Assembly (NCBI GenBank): GCA_964542965.1
Contig: CAZIVH010000028.1
Location: 1-11,650 of the forward strand
Reading direction: 5' to 3'
Length of the DNA: 11,650 bases
DNA from: CAJBLF01 sp964542965
Lineage (GTDB): Bacteria; Patescibacteriota; Gracilibacteria; Absconditabacterales; Absconditicoccaceae
In this document: piece by piece, positions 5,322 through 11,650 of the stretch
How the letters are laid out: each line of letters opens with the position of its first letter
How positions within the stretch are numbered: the first letter of the stretch is position 1
The notes under the pieces: model-generated
Databases searched by the model: none
What the model was told of the DNA's origin: nothing
Seen by the model: only the letters and a program-made list of their open reading frames with translations
Position numbers and translations under genes: made by a program

Positions 5322-5825
5322 ATGGCAGAAAGCAAGAAGGACATCATCAGCAGAAATATCGCTGAAGAAATAGATACGCTCGATATAGCAGGATATCTCA
5401 AGCAAGAGGTAAAAGATTTTTTGAAACATCTCCATTATTACAAGATCAAGAATATTCTTCAGAACATAGATGCACTCAAGGAGTATCTCATCTGTTTAGA
5501 TCATCAAAACACGAACCAGATACACGAACTCGAGCATATCCACAACGAAGATATGGAACGAAACGAGCATCATGATCTCCATTATTATATTTCAAAAAAG
5601 GGATTGGAAAAGGTAGGAGAGAACAAAATCAAGCAAAAGATACGGGAAAATGATTTTAATCTCAACTACGTCATGCAAGGGATCAAAGGATTTCTCGTCT
5701 TGACGGCTGACGAATTCTGTAATGCCTCCCCTACCAGGATGTCCATCAACAGGATGCTTCGACAAAAACAATTGAAAGAGACAGGACACGTAGGCACGAC
5801 CGAAGACGCATCATTACCCGACTAG
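5322..5825 (+). CDS. Hypothetical His-rich helical protein
   Basis: A 167-residue soluble protein, or 172 residues if the in-frame ATG at 5307 is used. I do not recognise the family. It is strongly helical and charged. Between about residues 60 and 90 it is rich in His and acidic residues (HELEHIHNEDMERNEHHDLH), which might bind metal. The C-terminal third (LTADEFCNASPTRMSINRML) looks like a compact helical segment. It begins about 30 bases after the ABC ATPase stop and is closed by the terminator at 5850-5872, so the two genes are likely co-transcribed. No Shine-Dalgarno and no UGA codon. A link to the ABC protein is inferred from position only. Confidence 0.72.
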   Translation: MAESKKDIISRNIAEEIDTLDIAGYLKQEVKDFLKHLHYYKIKNILQNIDALKEYLICLDHQNTNQIHELEHIHNEDMERNEHHDLHYYISKKGLEKVGENKIKQKIRENDFNLNYVMQGIKGFLVLTADEFCNASPTRMSINRMLRQKQLKETGHVGTTEDASLPD

Positions 5826-5849
5826 CAAACAATAGAACTACATAAAAAC

Positions 5850-5873
5850 AAACCTCACACGAGGTTTTTTTTA
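5850..5873 (+). terminator. Intrinsic terminator
   Basis: Stem AAACCTC (5850-5856) with GAGGTTT (5861-5867), loop ACAC, followed by a T run. It closes the ABC/hypothetical transcription unit. Confidence 0.85.
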
Positions 5874-5880
5874 TTATTCG

Positions 5881-5956
5881 GCGTCATTCCGGCGTCAAGT
5901 CTTGCAGCCGGAATCCATACAAAGCAAACTGGATTCCCGCCTTCGCGGGAATGACG
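5881..5956. repeat. REP/MITE-like inverted repeat
   Basis: Two hairpin halves face each other: ATTCCGGC...GCCGGAAT (5886-5913, with a spacer) and ATTCCCGC-cttc-GCGGGAAT (5934-5952). The outer ends CGTCATTCC (5882-5890) and GGAATGACG (5948-5956) are perfect inverted repeats, as are GGAATCCA (5910-5917) and TGGATTCC (5930-5937). The motif GGATTCCCGC...GCGGGAATGAC is a common dispersed repeat type in many bacterial genomes. A degenerate third copy seems to follow (GAATGACATAGACGCCGGAAT, near 5965-5986). It fills the 264-bp gap between genes together with the hrcA promoter. Confidence 0.8.
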
Positions 5957-6010
5957 TAAAAACGAGAATGACATAGACGCCGGAATTTGGAGCAAATAAA
6001 GATAAATGTC

Positions 6011-6038
6011 TTGAGAATTATCAGCAAAACCATATAGT
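6011..6038 (+). promoter_or_regulatory. Candidate hrcA promoter
   Basis: -35 TTGAGA (6011-6016), 16-bp spacer, -10 TATAGT (6033-6038). No CIRCE-type repeat (TTAGCACTC-N9-GAGTGCTAA) is visible in 5957-6089. Confidence 0.45.
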
Positions 6039-6089
6039 CCAAATAACAAAAAACAAACATTTTATACGATAGATTCTGATTTTTTTCGT

Positions 6090-6761
6090 ATGGCAGATTT
6101 CGATCATAAACTCTTAGCCTTGCTTGATGTGGTCATCGACAACTATATCAACAAAGGAGAACCGGTAGGTTCGAAGTTTTTGCATTCCTTGGAAGATGCG
6201 GAATATGCGCCTTCCACGCTAAGAAAATACCTAAATCAATTGGAAAAAGCAGGTATGGTCTATCAACCTTACAACTCATCAGGAAGAGTGCCCACCGTAC
6301 AATGACTGACTACCTACATAGAAAATTTCTTGGTAGCCCAAGAAGAAGAGAAAAACGTAGAAGTGGTCAAAGTCAGGAGCTGATTGAAGCAATTAGTGGA
6401 AAGCATCTGAGGACTAGCCGACGGCGTGGTCGTAGGATTTGTCAGAAACGATGAATATTATTATCTAGGGATCAATAATCTGCTCAAAGACGATATGGTA
6501 GACGAATATCAAGCGACAAAGCATATCATCCGTTTCATCGAGGAAAAAAGGATCGTAAAATTCATAGACGGGAAAATCTTGAAAAAAAATCAGATATACT
6601 ATACGTTTATTGAAGACCAGAAGACGCTTATCTCCTGCTTATACGCGAAAATAACGATTGATGATTACGATTGTATCATCTCCATCATCGGTCCCACAAG
6701 GGTAAATTACAAAAAAAACGTAGCAATATTCAAAAAAATATTACAATCTTTATGTAAATAA
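6090..6761 (+). CDS. hrcA: HrcA-like heat-shock repressor, shortened
   Basis: A 223-residue protein needing UGA=Gly at 72, 98 and 107. The N-terminal winged helix matches HrcA: VVIDNYINKGEPVGSK (14-29), then APSTLRKYLNQLEKAGMVYQPYNSSGRVPT (40-69), where the family has SPATIR-LEELGL-QPHTSAGRIPT-G; the first UGA falls on that conserved Gly. The C-terminal end has CIISIIGPTRVNY (195-207), like the HrcA GVIGPTRMDY motif. HrcA normally has about 340 residues; here roughly 115 are missing from the middle (the GAF-like/insert region) with both ends kept. The family represses groE/dnaK by binding CIRCE. It heads a run of three genes, with 10 bases to the next. grpE and dnaK do not follow. Confidence 0.82.
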
Positions 6762-6771
6762 CTATCATACC

Positions 6772-7179
6772 ATGGCAAATACCATAGAAGCAAAAGATAT
6801 TGAAGTCGGCGCTTGATGACTAGGCAAACAGCTGGAGAACAAGGATCGATCAAAAATAACCAAAGAGCTCAAGAACATTCCGACAGAAGACGAAGTGGCG
6901 AAAGAAGAGGCCGCGAAATTGCTTCAAAGAATCGAAGAGGGAGAAGAATGAACAGGAGGACAGATAACAAAAAAGGAGGCCACCCCTACACAGCCCAACC
7001 AAAACACAGATCCAATAGATCAAGCCATAAGCAAACTCAATCGTCCTGAAGCACCAGGATTGAGACAATCATATCAGACGATTCAAAACGACGTCGATGA
7101 TATGAACAAATTACGAGAACAAGCAAAGAATTTCATCAAGAAGATATTCAGATTCGGACCCAAACAAGGGAATGCATAA
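6772..7179 (+). CDS. Hypothetical protein following hrcA
   Basis: A 135-residue protein with three UGA-coded glycines (15, 16, 60); a standard-code reading stops at codon 15. I do not recognise it. Residues 1-65 are acidic and lysine-rich, 66-90 are low-complexity (TPTQPNQNTDPID) and probably unstructured, and 95-135 form a basic helical end (LREQAKNFIKKIFRFGPKQ). No membrane segment or signal peptide. It starts 10 bases after hrcA, so translation may be coupled. The position recalls grpE in other bacteria, but no GrpE feature (long coiled coil plus beta wing) is visible, so I do not call it that. Confidence 0.75.
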
Positions 7180-7224
7180 TCCATTTTTCCAAAAAGACTT
7201 TTAGTTATTTCAACATATATACAT

Positions 7225-7722
7225 ATGTCGATCATTCAAAGCGCTTGATGAATTGTTTATTATATTGCTTCAGACGGAGAACCTAGATATCTACTCATCA
7301 AAAGACACGCACTCAGTGGCAAGATAGAGCGAGTAGCACCAAAAGGCAAAATCCAAGGCAGCGAAGAGATAACCAAAGCGGCACTCAGAGAAGTGAGCGA
7401 GGAAACAGGCATCCCGATTAATCAGATGAGGATCAAACAGCAATTAGGCACAACTCAACTAAGAAATGTAGAAAAACAGAAAGGTCAGATGGACAAAGAC
7501 GTGACCTATTTTCTGGTCCATTATTCCGGAGACCCTGATTTCGTCAAAATAGAACGTGCTGAAGGATATATCGGCATCCATAAGCGATGCACCTTGAATG
7601 AGGTATTGGCGCTCATCTATTACCAGGATATCAGAGAGTTGATAAGGAAAAGCTACGCGCTCATCAAGGAAAGCCAAAAGAACAACGATATCAAAAAAGA
7701 TTTCATGAACAAACTCGGATAA
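7225..7722 (+). CDS. Nudix hydrolase, MutT/diadenosine-polyphosphatase-like
   Basis: A 165-residue cytoplasmic phosphohydrolase. Its start, SAGGIVYY, contains two consecutive UGA codons read as Gly8-Gly9, exactly where Nudix proteins carry a conserved GG. The Nudix box is canonical: G41-x5-E47-x7-R55E56VSE59E60TG62I, preceded by APKG (38-41), which resembles the LPKG of diadenosine tetra/hexaphosphate hydrolases and related MutT enzymes. Its usual role is clearing nucleotide by-products such as ApnA or oxidised NTPs; the substrate is uncertain. The ATG at 7225 lies 45 bases after the previous stop. It is probably the third gene of the hrcA transcription unit. It is not closely similar to the cassette Nudix at 58. 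Confidence 0.9.
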
Positions 7723-7731
7723 TTGAGACCA

Positions 7732-7851
7732 ATGGAAACACGAAGCATTGAGTATCTTCATGAGGTCAAAATGATACCGGCGATTTGAGAAACAATAAAT
7801 ACGAATGTAGTGAAGTGGGTATTGATTTCGAGAACAGTCGGTGTAAAATAG
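7732..7851 (+). CDS. Possible small ORF of 39 residues
   Basis: ATG at 7732 to TAG at 7849, open only if the UGA at 7786 is Gly. It starts 9 bases after the Nudix stop. The sequence begins METRSIEYLHEV and ends VLISRTVGVK, with no recognisable motif. The following promoter (7853-7880) begins right at its end. It may equally be untranslated spacer. Confidence 0.25.
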
Positions 7852-7852
7852 A

Positions 7853-7880
7853 TTGAAATTTTTAAGCGATTGCCTATACT
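7853..7880 (+). promoter_or_regulatory. Candidate promoter for the HPF-like gene
   Basis: -35 TTGAAA (7853-7858), 16-bp spacer, -10 TATACT (7875-7880), about 95 bases before the ATG at 7975. Confidence 0.5.
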
Positions 7881-7974
7881 TATAAAAAACGAACAATAAA
7901 CAGGAAACAAAGAAAAAGAATACGCCTGTAGTTTGAGATCTGTATACCATTTTTATTCCATATACAAAGAAAGA

Positions 7975-8325
7975 ATGGCAAAAACACCGGTAATTTCGTA
8001 TCAATTCGTAGACGTACCCGTAAACATGCAAGAAGAAATCAAGGACATCATCAAAAAGAATCTTGAAGGGAAGATGGATTCGTATTTCAAAAAAATCTAT
8101 TCAAAGAAAGAGACAGCAGAGATCAGGATAGATTATATCATCAGCAAGAACAAATTAGGGAAGCGGACAGGAGACTTCAAATTCAACTATGACGGAGAAA
8201 TCTTCAAACGATCAACAGGAGAAGGCGGATTCAAGATCATAGAAGACATCCCAATCCATGCATTCGATCATTTCAAAGCTCACCTATCAGACAAGACAGA
8301 AAAACCAATCAGACCAAAAAAATAA
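7975..8325 (+). CDS. Ribosome hibernation-promoting factor-like protein (HPF/RaiA)
   Basis: A 116-residue basic protein of the usual short-HPF length. Its layout fits the HPF/RaiA beta-alpha-beta-beta-beta-alpha fold: ISYQFVDVPVNMQEEIKDIIKKNLEGKMDSYFKK (first strand and helix), AEIRIDYIISKN (strand), GDFKFNYDGEIFKR (strand), then EDIPIHAFDHFKAHLSDK, where the family has the helix of the EDMYAAID-L-QL-K type. Such factors occupy the 30S mRNA/tRNA channel and store ribosomes in stationary phase. The match is by pattern only and individual rRNA-contact residues cannot be confirmed. A TTG in frame at 7933 would add 14 residues; the ATG at 7975, preceded by AAAGAAAGA, is preferred. No UGA codon. 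Confidence 0.5.
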   Translation: MAKTPVISYQFVDVPVNMQEEIKDIIKKNLEGKMDSYFKKIYSKKETAEIRIDYIISKNKLGKRTGDFKFNYDGEIFKRSTGEGGFKIIEDIPIHAFDHFKAHLSDKTEKPIRPKK

Positions 8326-8357
8326 TGAGACATGAGTATCAAGACATAAGATAGGAC

Positions 8358-8390
8358 TTCTTGCTACTTGCTACTTTTTACTTACTACTT
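8358..8390 (+). repeat. Short pyrimidine-rich tandem repeat before greA
   Basis: TTGCTAC is repeated directly (8361-8374) and degenerates into TTACTTACTACTTT up to 8390. It lies in the 75-bp gap before greA, which has no clear Shine-Dalgarno. Confidence 0.4.
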
Positions 8391-8400
8391 TAAAAAAGTT

Positions 8401-8901
8401 ATGAAGAAAAATTATCTTACCAAAGAGGGATATGAGCAACTAGTCGAGGAGCTCAACGAGCTAAAAAAAGTAAAATTGCCCGCCGTTTTGGAAAGACTCT
8501 GAGAAGCAAAGGCTATGGGAGATCTTTCAGAAAACTTTGAATACAAGTCAGCTCTCGAAGACAAGGATTTCATCAATTCCAGAATCACAGAAATTGAGAA
8601 ATTGATTGAAGATGTAGAAATTATCAAAGAAGAGAAAAAGACAAAATCAGACAAGATAGTCGATTACGGTTCAAAAGTTACAGTTCAGACCGAAGATAAC
8701 GATATCTATACGGTAACTATCGTAGGTACATGAGAGACAACCATGGATTTTGACAAAAGCTTCAAGGTGGATAAGGATTCCATCAAAATGTCATTGGAAT
8801 CTCCTATGGGTATGGCGATAAAATGAAAAAAGGCAGGAGACGTCGTCAAGATGAGACTCCACACCTGAAAAAAAGATGTAAAAATATTGGACGTAAAATA
8901 A
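8401..8901 (+). CDS. greA: Transcription elongation factor GreA
   Basis: A 166-residue protein, full GreA length (about 158 is typical). GreA enters the RNA polymerase secondary channel and stimulates cleavage of backtracked transcripts. The N-terminal coiled coil holds the active tip EAKAMGDLSENFEY (35-48), where the acidic pair Asp41/Glu44 matches the catalytic DLSEN motif. The C-terminal FKBP-like domain has SPMGMAIKGKKAGD (about 134-147), the counterpart of SPIGKALLGKKVGD. UGA codes Gly at 34, 111, 142 and 156; 142 and 156 are conserved family positions. Four of ten glycines are UGA, the densest use in the window. The ATG at 8401 matches the family start (MKKNYLTKEGYEQL). Confidence 0.96.
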
Positions 8902-8910
8902 TCCAGAAAC

Positions 8911-9040
8911 TAATGAATAATTAAGAATTAAGAATGAATGATGTATGATTTGCACTATTATAATCTATCGTAATTACAATAGGTCATAATAAGACAGATA
9001 CCAACATTATTCATTTTTCATTATTCATCATTAATTGAAT
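8911..9040. repeat. AT-rich imperfect inverted repeat between convergent genes
   Basis: TAATGAATAATTAAGAATTA (from 8911) and the TTCATTATTCATCATTAATTG stretch (up to about 9037) are imperfect reverse complements over roughly 30 bases. This 148-bp gap lies between greA and the convergent gene ending at 9050. It could end transcription or be a decayed mobile repeat. No gene is seen in it. Confidence 0.4.
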
Positions 9041-9049
9041 TTTCAATGA

Positions 9050-10048
9050 TTATTTCAGGCTTACCGCAGATCCATTATATTCTATATCAACGATTTCCCA
9101 ATCATTCCACACATCAAAAGCAATCCTGCACGTAGCGGGATTCTTTTTGTTATCCGTTCATTTCAAATTGACGGTAATCGTATATGGATCTTCGTATTCA
9201 AGAGATCAGTCCATTGAATCTATAGTAGACAATTGAGAAAACGCATCTTGGCAATTGGATTGGATGAGATCCATCTTATTTTCTATGACAAATCCCTTAT
9301 TTACCATCCTGAACATATTGGAGATATCCAAAACCATATCATCAGAGATGTTTTTGAAAAGGTATCCATAAAGATTATCATCAAACGTTGTTCGGAATCC
9401 TGTACTATGTTTATAGAATGTATATGATCGATAGGATTCAAAATTATCCTTATTGGTCTGGATATAATTGGTAATGAGATATTTGCAATCACGAGTCTTC
9501 AATATTTTGCTGCATGCAAAACGTTCGATATGAACGACAGGAGATTCACCAAAAAACACCACAATATCCGATCATGATTTGACAGCGCTCAACTGAGGTT
9601 GGGTAGAAAAATCCAGATAAAGAAGATCATCGACAAAAAAATATCTGTTATCCTTGAGAATCAATCATTGATCTGAAAATTTAAGTGCTGTCACCTCTAC
9701 TACAGGCGTTATCTTGAAATATTTTTTGACCGTGCCTACAAGGATGATTTTTTTGTTGATATAGGCATTGAGATTGATAGTAGTACTTTTCAAGCCTACT
9801 TTAGTGCCATCCGGAGTTATGATGGAATGCGTATAGGTAGGGAAATTATTATCCGAAACTAGCTTACCGGAGAAGGACAAAGTAGCTCCCAACGTATAGA
9901 CCATATTTTCTTGAGGCGTCTGATTGAATCTATCGACAATACCCGTAAATAGTCTGATCAAAAAATAGGTTCATACGCAAAGCAAGATAAAAAGGAAAAT
10001 CACTCTTGCATTTACTATTTTTTTTTGCTTCAGCTTTCTTATAACCAT
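9050..10048 (-). CDS. Membrane-anchored protein of unknown function, possible OB-like domain
   Basis: A 332-residue protein that emerges only when five UGA codons (26, 128, 159, 281, 297) are read as Gly; the standard code leaves fragments. The N-terminus is basic (MVIRKLKQKK) followed by one hydrophobic span at about 16-34, giving a type II anchor or uncleaved signal with the rest outside the cell. Residues 52-124 are beta-rich with ATLSFSGKLVSD, THSIITPDGTKVGLKS, NLNAYINKKIILVGTV and PVVEVTALKF, which suggests an OB-type barrel (inference). The rest (125-332) is unknown and has Cys at 179, 188, 266 and 307. The ATG at 10048 is the first in frame and gives the basic N-terminus. It converges on greA and diverges from rsmG. 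Confidence 0.82.
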
Positions 10049-10071
10049 AAGGAAATAGAGTACATAAAATC

Positions 10072-10099
10072 GACAAGAAGTGTTTACTTGTTTCTTGTC
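10072..10099. promoter_or_regulatory. Inverted repeat in the divergent rsmG control region
   Basis: GACAAGAA (10072-10079) and TTCTTGTC (10092-10099) are perfect inverted 8-mers with a 12-base spacer. They lie between two divergent genes and overlap a possible -35 (TTGTTT, 10088-10093, with TATATT at 10112-10117 after 18 bases). They are placed like an operator. Confidence 0.4.
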
Positions 10100-10144
10100 A
10101 GTGCATCTAGCTATATTGTAAAAAAAATGAGCACAGTGACCTAC

Positions 10145-10150
10145 TATAAT
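10145..10150 (+). promoter_or_regulatory. Perfect -10 hexamer upstream of rsmG
   Basis: TATAAT at 10145-10150, 65 bases before the ATG. No good -35 lies at 16-18 bases, so this promoter and TTGTTT/TATATT (10088-10117) are alternatives. Confidence 0.35.
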
Positions 10151-10215
10151 GATTTTACAAAAGAAAGCAAGAGTATCGGATCGGACAAAATTTTAGATCA
10201 AACAGCTTCTCACCT

Positions 10216-10791
10216 ATGGAAAAACAACGAAAAACACTAATAGAAGAGTTCATAAGCATAAATTCACACACCAATCTCTCAGCCATCAGAGATCCAGAAG
10301 GAATTCGGACCAAGCACATCCAAGATGCGCTAGAAATCAACAAAATTCAGAACTTCAAGCCAAAATCTACCTTATGTGATGTAGGAACCGGAGGTGGTTT
10401 TCCCCTATTGCCAATAGCGATAAGCAATCCAGAACTCCAATGTACAGGCATAGACTCCGTCAGAAAAAAAGTGGATGCCATCAATCACATGAGTCAAGCA
10501 ATGAAACTAGCGAACGTCAAAGCAATACGAACAAGAGCGGAAAATCACAGAGAACAATATGATTATGTAACCGCTAGAGCTGTGGCATATATAGATAAGC
10601 TTTTACCGCAAATCCATCATCTCGTCAAAGCATGAGGAACGCTCATCCTCTATAAACAACAGAGTCCGGAAGAGCGCAAGGATATAGAGAAATTGGCACC
10701 GAAATATGGATTTAGAATACGAAAAAAACACGAATACAAACTGTTTGACGACGATATCTCAAGAATCATCTATATTTTGAGGAAATCCTAG
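10216..10791 (+). CDS. rsmG: 16S rRNA (guanine527-N7)-methyltransferase RsmG
   Basis: A 191-residue SAM-dependent methyltransferase that modifies G527 of 16S rRNA in the decoding region (also called GidB). The family opening NLSAIRDPEGIRTKHIQDALE (20-40) is followed by SAM motif I DVGTGGGFP (55-63), GIDSVRKKVDAIN (78-90), the AEN acidic loop (109-111) and YDYVTARAVAYIDKLL (115-130). Gly140 in VKAGGTLILYK is a UGA codon at a conserved Gly; standard reading would end the protein there, before the last strands. It is slightly shorter than the common 205-240 residues, mostly at the N-terminus. The ATG at 10216 is the first start codon in a frame that opens at 10150. Confidence 0.93.
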
Positions 10792-10800
10792 GACATTGCT

Positions 10801-10829
10801 TTTTCAAAGAAAATATATATAGATAAAAT
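10801..10829 (+). promoter_or_regulatory. Candidate promoter for the four-TM protein
   Basis: -35 TTTTCA (10801-10806), 17-bp spacer, -10 TAAAAT (10824-10829), 24 bases before the ATG at 10854. Confidence 0.4.
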
Positions 10830-10853
10830 ATAAACACAAAAAAATCTACCACT

Positions 10854-11363
10854 ATGAGAATCTTCGGAAAGCCATTCACAGAATGGTTCACAGTTTCCAG
10901 GGTTCTCGTAACCATTGGAAACCTACTGTTTTTTTGCTACCACTTTTTTTGGATTGGTATCGACGGATATGTCAGTGTAATAATCCAAGTCATTGCGTTG
11001 ATCGTAGAGTATCTCGTCAGCGGGATCTACGAAAAATTGCTATTGAAGAGCAATCGGAAAATCAACGAACTGACCCGTCGCATCAAAAAAAGGAAGTGGA
11101 TAGTACAACTACCAAGCAAAACGTTCTTGTATATCAGCTGTTTCTTAGCAATATATATAAGCACGTACTTCCTTCGCCTCTATGTCTTCTACCTGATTGG
11201 ATGGGGAATGACCTATGAAAATATGATAGAAAGCATGCGAAATTCCTTTATAGTCTCACCAGTTTTGGGAATTGTCATGGGATCGATCGTTATATGGCGA
11301 AAAAAAAGAAACCTGAAAAAAAGGAAAAGCGCCTCGGTATGATGAAGCGCTTTTTTACTATAA
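10854..11363 (+). CDS. Four-TM membrane protein of unknown function
   Basis: Hydrophobic spans at about 14-33, 38-60, 91-117 and 130-148, a basic loop at 64-85 (KSNRKINELTRRIKKRK) and a very basic C-terminal end (WRKKRNLKKRKS) imply an inner-membrane protein with both ends and the central loop in the cytoplasm. No family recognised. The body contains no UGA. After SASV the next two codons are UGA-UGA (11340-11345): with UGA=Gly the frame adds GGSAFLL and stops at TAA 11361, giving 169 residues; a standard-code reading would end at 162. The added tail is encoded by the terminator hairpin itself. I give the table 25 end for consistency with the neighbours. Confidence 0.75.
11325..11356 (+). terminator. 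Intrinsic terminator overlapping the end of the membrane protein gene
   Basis: AAAAGCGC and GCGCTTTT pair around a loop of about 14 bases (CTCGGTATGATGAA), followed by more T. The loop contains the tandem UGA codons. Confidence 0.75.
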
Positions 11364-11489
11364 AAAAATAATCAATTTTTTATATATCAAATCATATAAA
11401 ATTTCGAGCCATCAATCTACCAATATACACCGTAGTCCGAGCACGATATCCCGAACATCCGATTTGCCCTAAGGCAGGAGAGAGAGATA

Positions 11490-11650
11490 ATGATCTTTAT
11501 GTGACAAAAGTATTTCGTGATATTGCTCTGATGGCGAGAAAAAAAAGAGAAAAGCGTTTTTGGATACTTTTGGCGCTTACCAAAAGTATCCCCAGCGGAG
11601 CGTTTGAAAAAATTAAAGAGTAAAAAAAATATATTATTCGAACAGCAATA
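11490..11650 (+). CDS. Possible partial ORF running off the window
   Basis: ATG at 11490 preceded by AGGAG (11476-11480) with a 9-base gap, one of the best Shine-Dalgarno matches in the window. The frame is open to the last base if UGA at 11502 and 11529 is Gly. The sequence is basic and aromatic (VFGYFWRLPKVSPAERLKK) with no recognised domain, and it includes the perfect hairpin at 11562-11591. It could well be non-coding repeat DNA. The stretch 11364-11489 shows nothing else I can identify. Confidence 0.25.
11562..11591. repeat. Perfect 12-bp hairpin
   Basis: GGATACTTTTGG (11562-11573), loop CGCTTA, CCAAAAGTATCC (11580-11591). No T run follows, so it is not a standard terminator. It may belong to a dispersed repeat or a mobile-element end. 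Confidence 0.75.

Noticed and set aside
6772..7179. GrpE assignment from position after hrcA
   Set aside because: No GrpE-like long coiled coil or C-terminal beta-wing pattern is visible; position alone is not enough.
58..7722. Interpreting the in-frame UGA codons as pseudogenes or frameshifts
   Set aside because: They occur in nearly every gene, hit conserved glycines and leave the frame intact on both sides. Genetic code 25 explains all of them.
8911..9040. CRISPR or tandem array in the AT-rich spacer
   Set aside because: The similarity is a single imperfect inverted repeat, with no regular unit and spacer structure.
10854..11218. Second ORF (from 10883) overlapping the four-TM gene
   Set aside because: It is out of frame with the hydrophobic spans and has no domain or start signal.
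11364..11489. tRNA or other RNA gene in the right-hand spacer
   Set aside because: No cloverleaf arms or CCA-type end could be fitted; only a tiny TGCC/GGCA stem is present.

Overview
The window comes from a bacterium that reads UGA as glycine (translation table 25). That code is known from the candidate phyla Absconditabacteria (SR1) and Gracilibacteria (BD1-5/GN02), in the Candidate Phyla Radiation. With the standard code most genes here look broken. Reading UGA as Gly restores intact proteins, and the UGA falls on family-conserved glycines: the ABC Walker B/D-loop (ADEPT-G-NLD), the Nudix start (SA-GG-IVYY), GreA (AIK-G-KKAGD), RsmG (VKA-G-GTLILYK) and HrcA. I count 24 such codons in nine firmly supported genes. 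UGG still serves as Trp. I cannot separate the two phyla from this sequence.

Left end (1-1718): an integron-type gene-cassette array. Four attC-like sites (RYYYAAC ... imperfect GC-rich stem ... GTTRRRY) follow (i) a Nudix hydrolase cassette with three in-frame UGA codons and its own sigma70-like promoter, (ii) a GNAT acetyltransferase cassette with no UGA, and (iii, iv) two near-identical cassettes of about 170 bp with no convincing gene. In each cassette the first bases after the crossover pair with that same cassette's R'' box, as expected if each was once a free circle. No integrase is in the window; it would be expected to the left of base 1.

Middle (1719-5870): chromosomal genes. First is a two-TM protein with a PH-like tail, closed by a bidirectional terminator. 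Next, on the minus strand, are a coiled-coil protein and pheS, each with its own promoter; neither contains UGA. A divergent promoter region with a 20-bp-period repeat separates pheS from an FtsE-like ABC ATPase, which is followed by an unknown His-rich protein and a terminator.

Right (5871-11650): a REP/MITE-like inverted repeat; an operon-like run of a shortened HrcA, an unknown 135-residue protein and a canonical Nudix hydrolase; an HPF/RaiA-like protein; and greA. Convergent to greA is a membrane-anchored protein with a possible OB-like domain, recovered only with UGA=Gly. Then come rsmG (16S rRNA G527 methyltransferase), a four-TM protein whose end overlaps a terminator, and a region with a 12-bp perfect hairpin. 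The core genes are housekeeping (translation, transcription elongation, stress control). The accessory interest lies in the cassette array joined to the altered genetic code.
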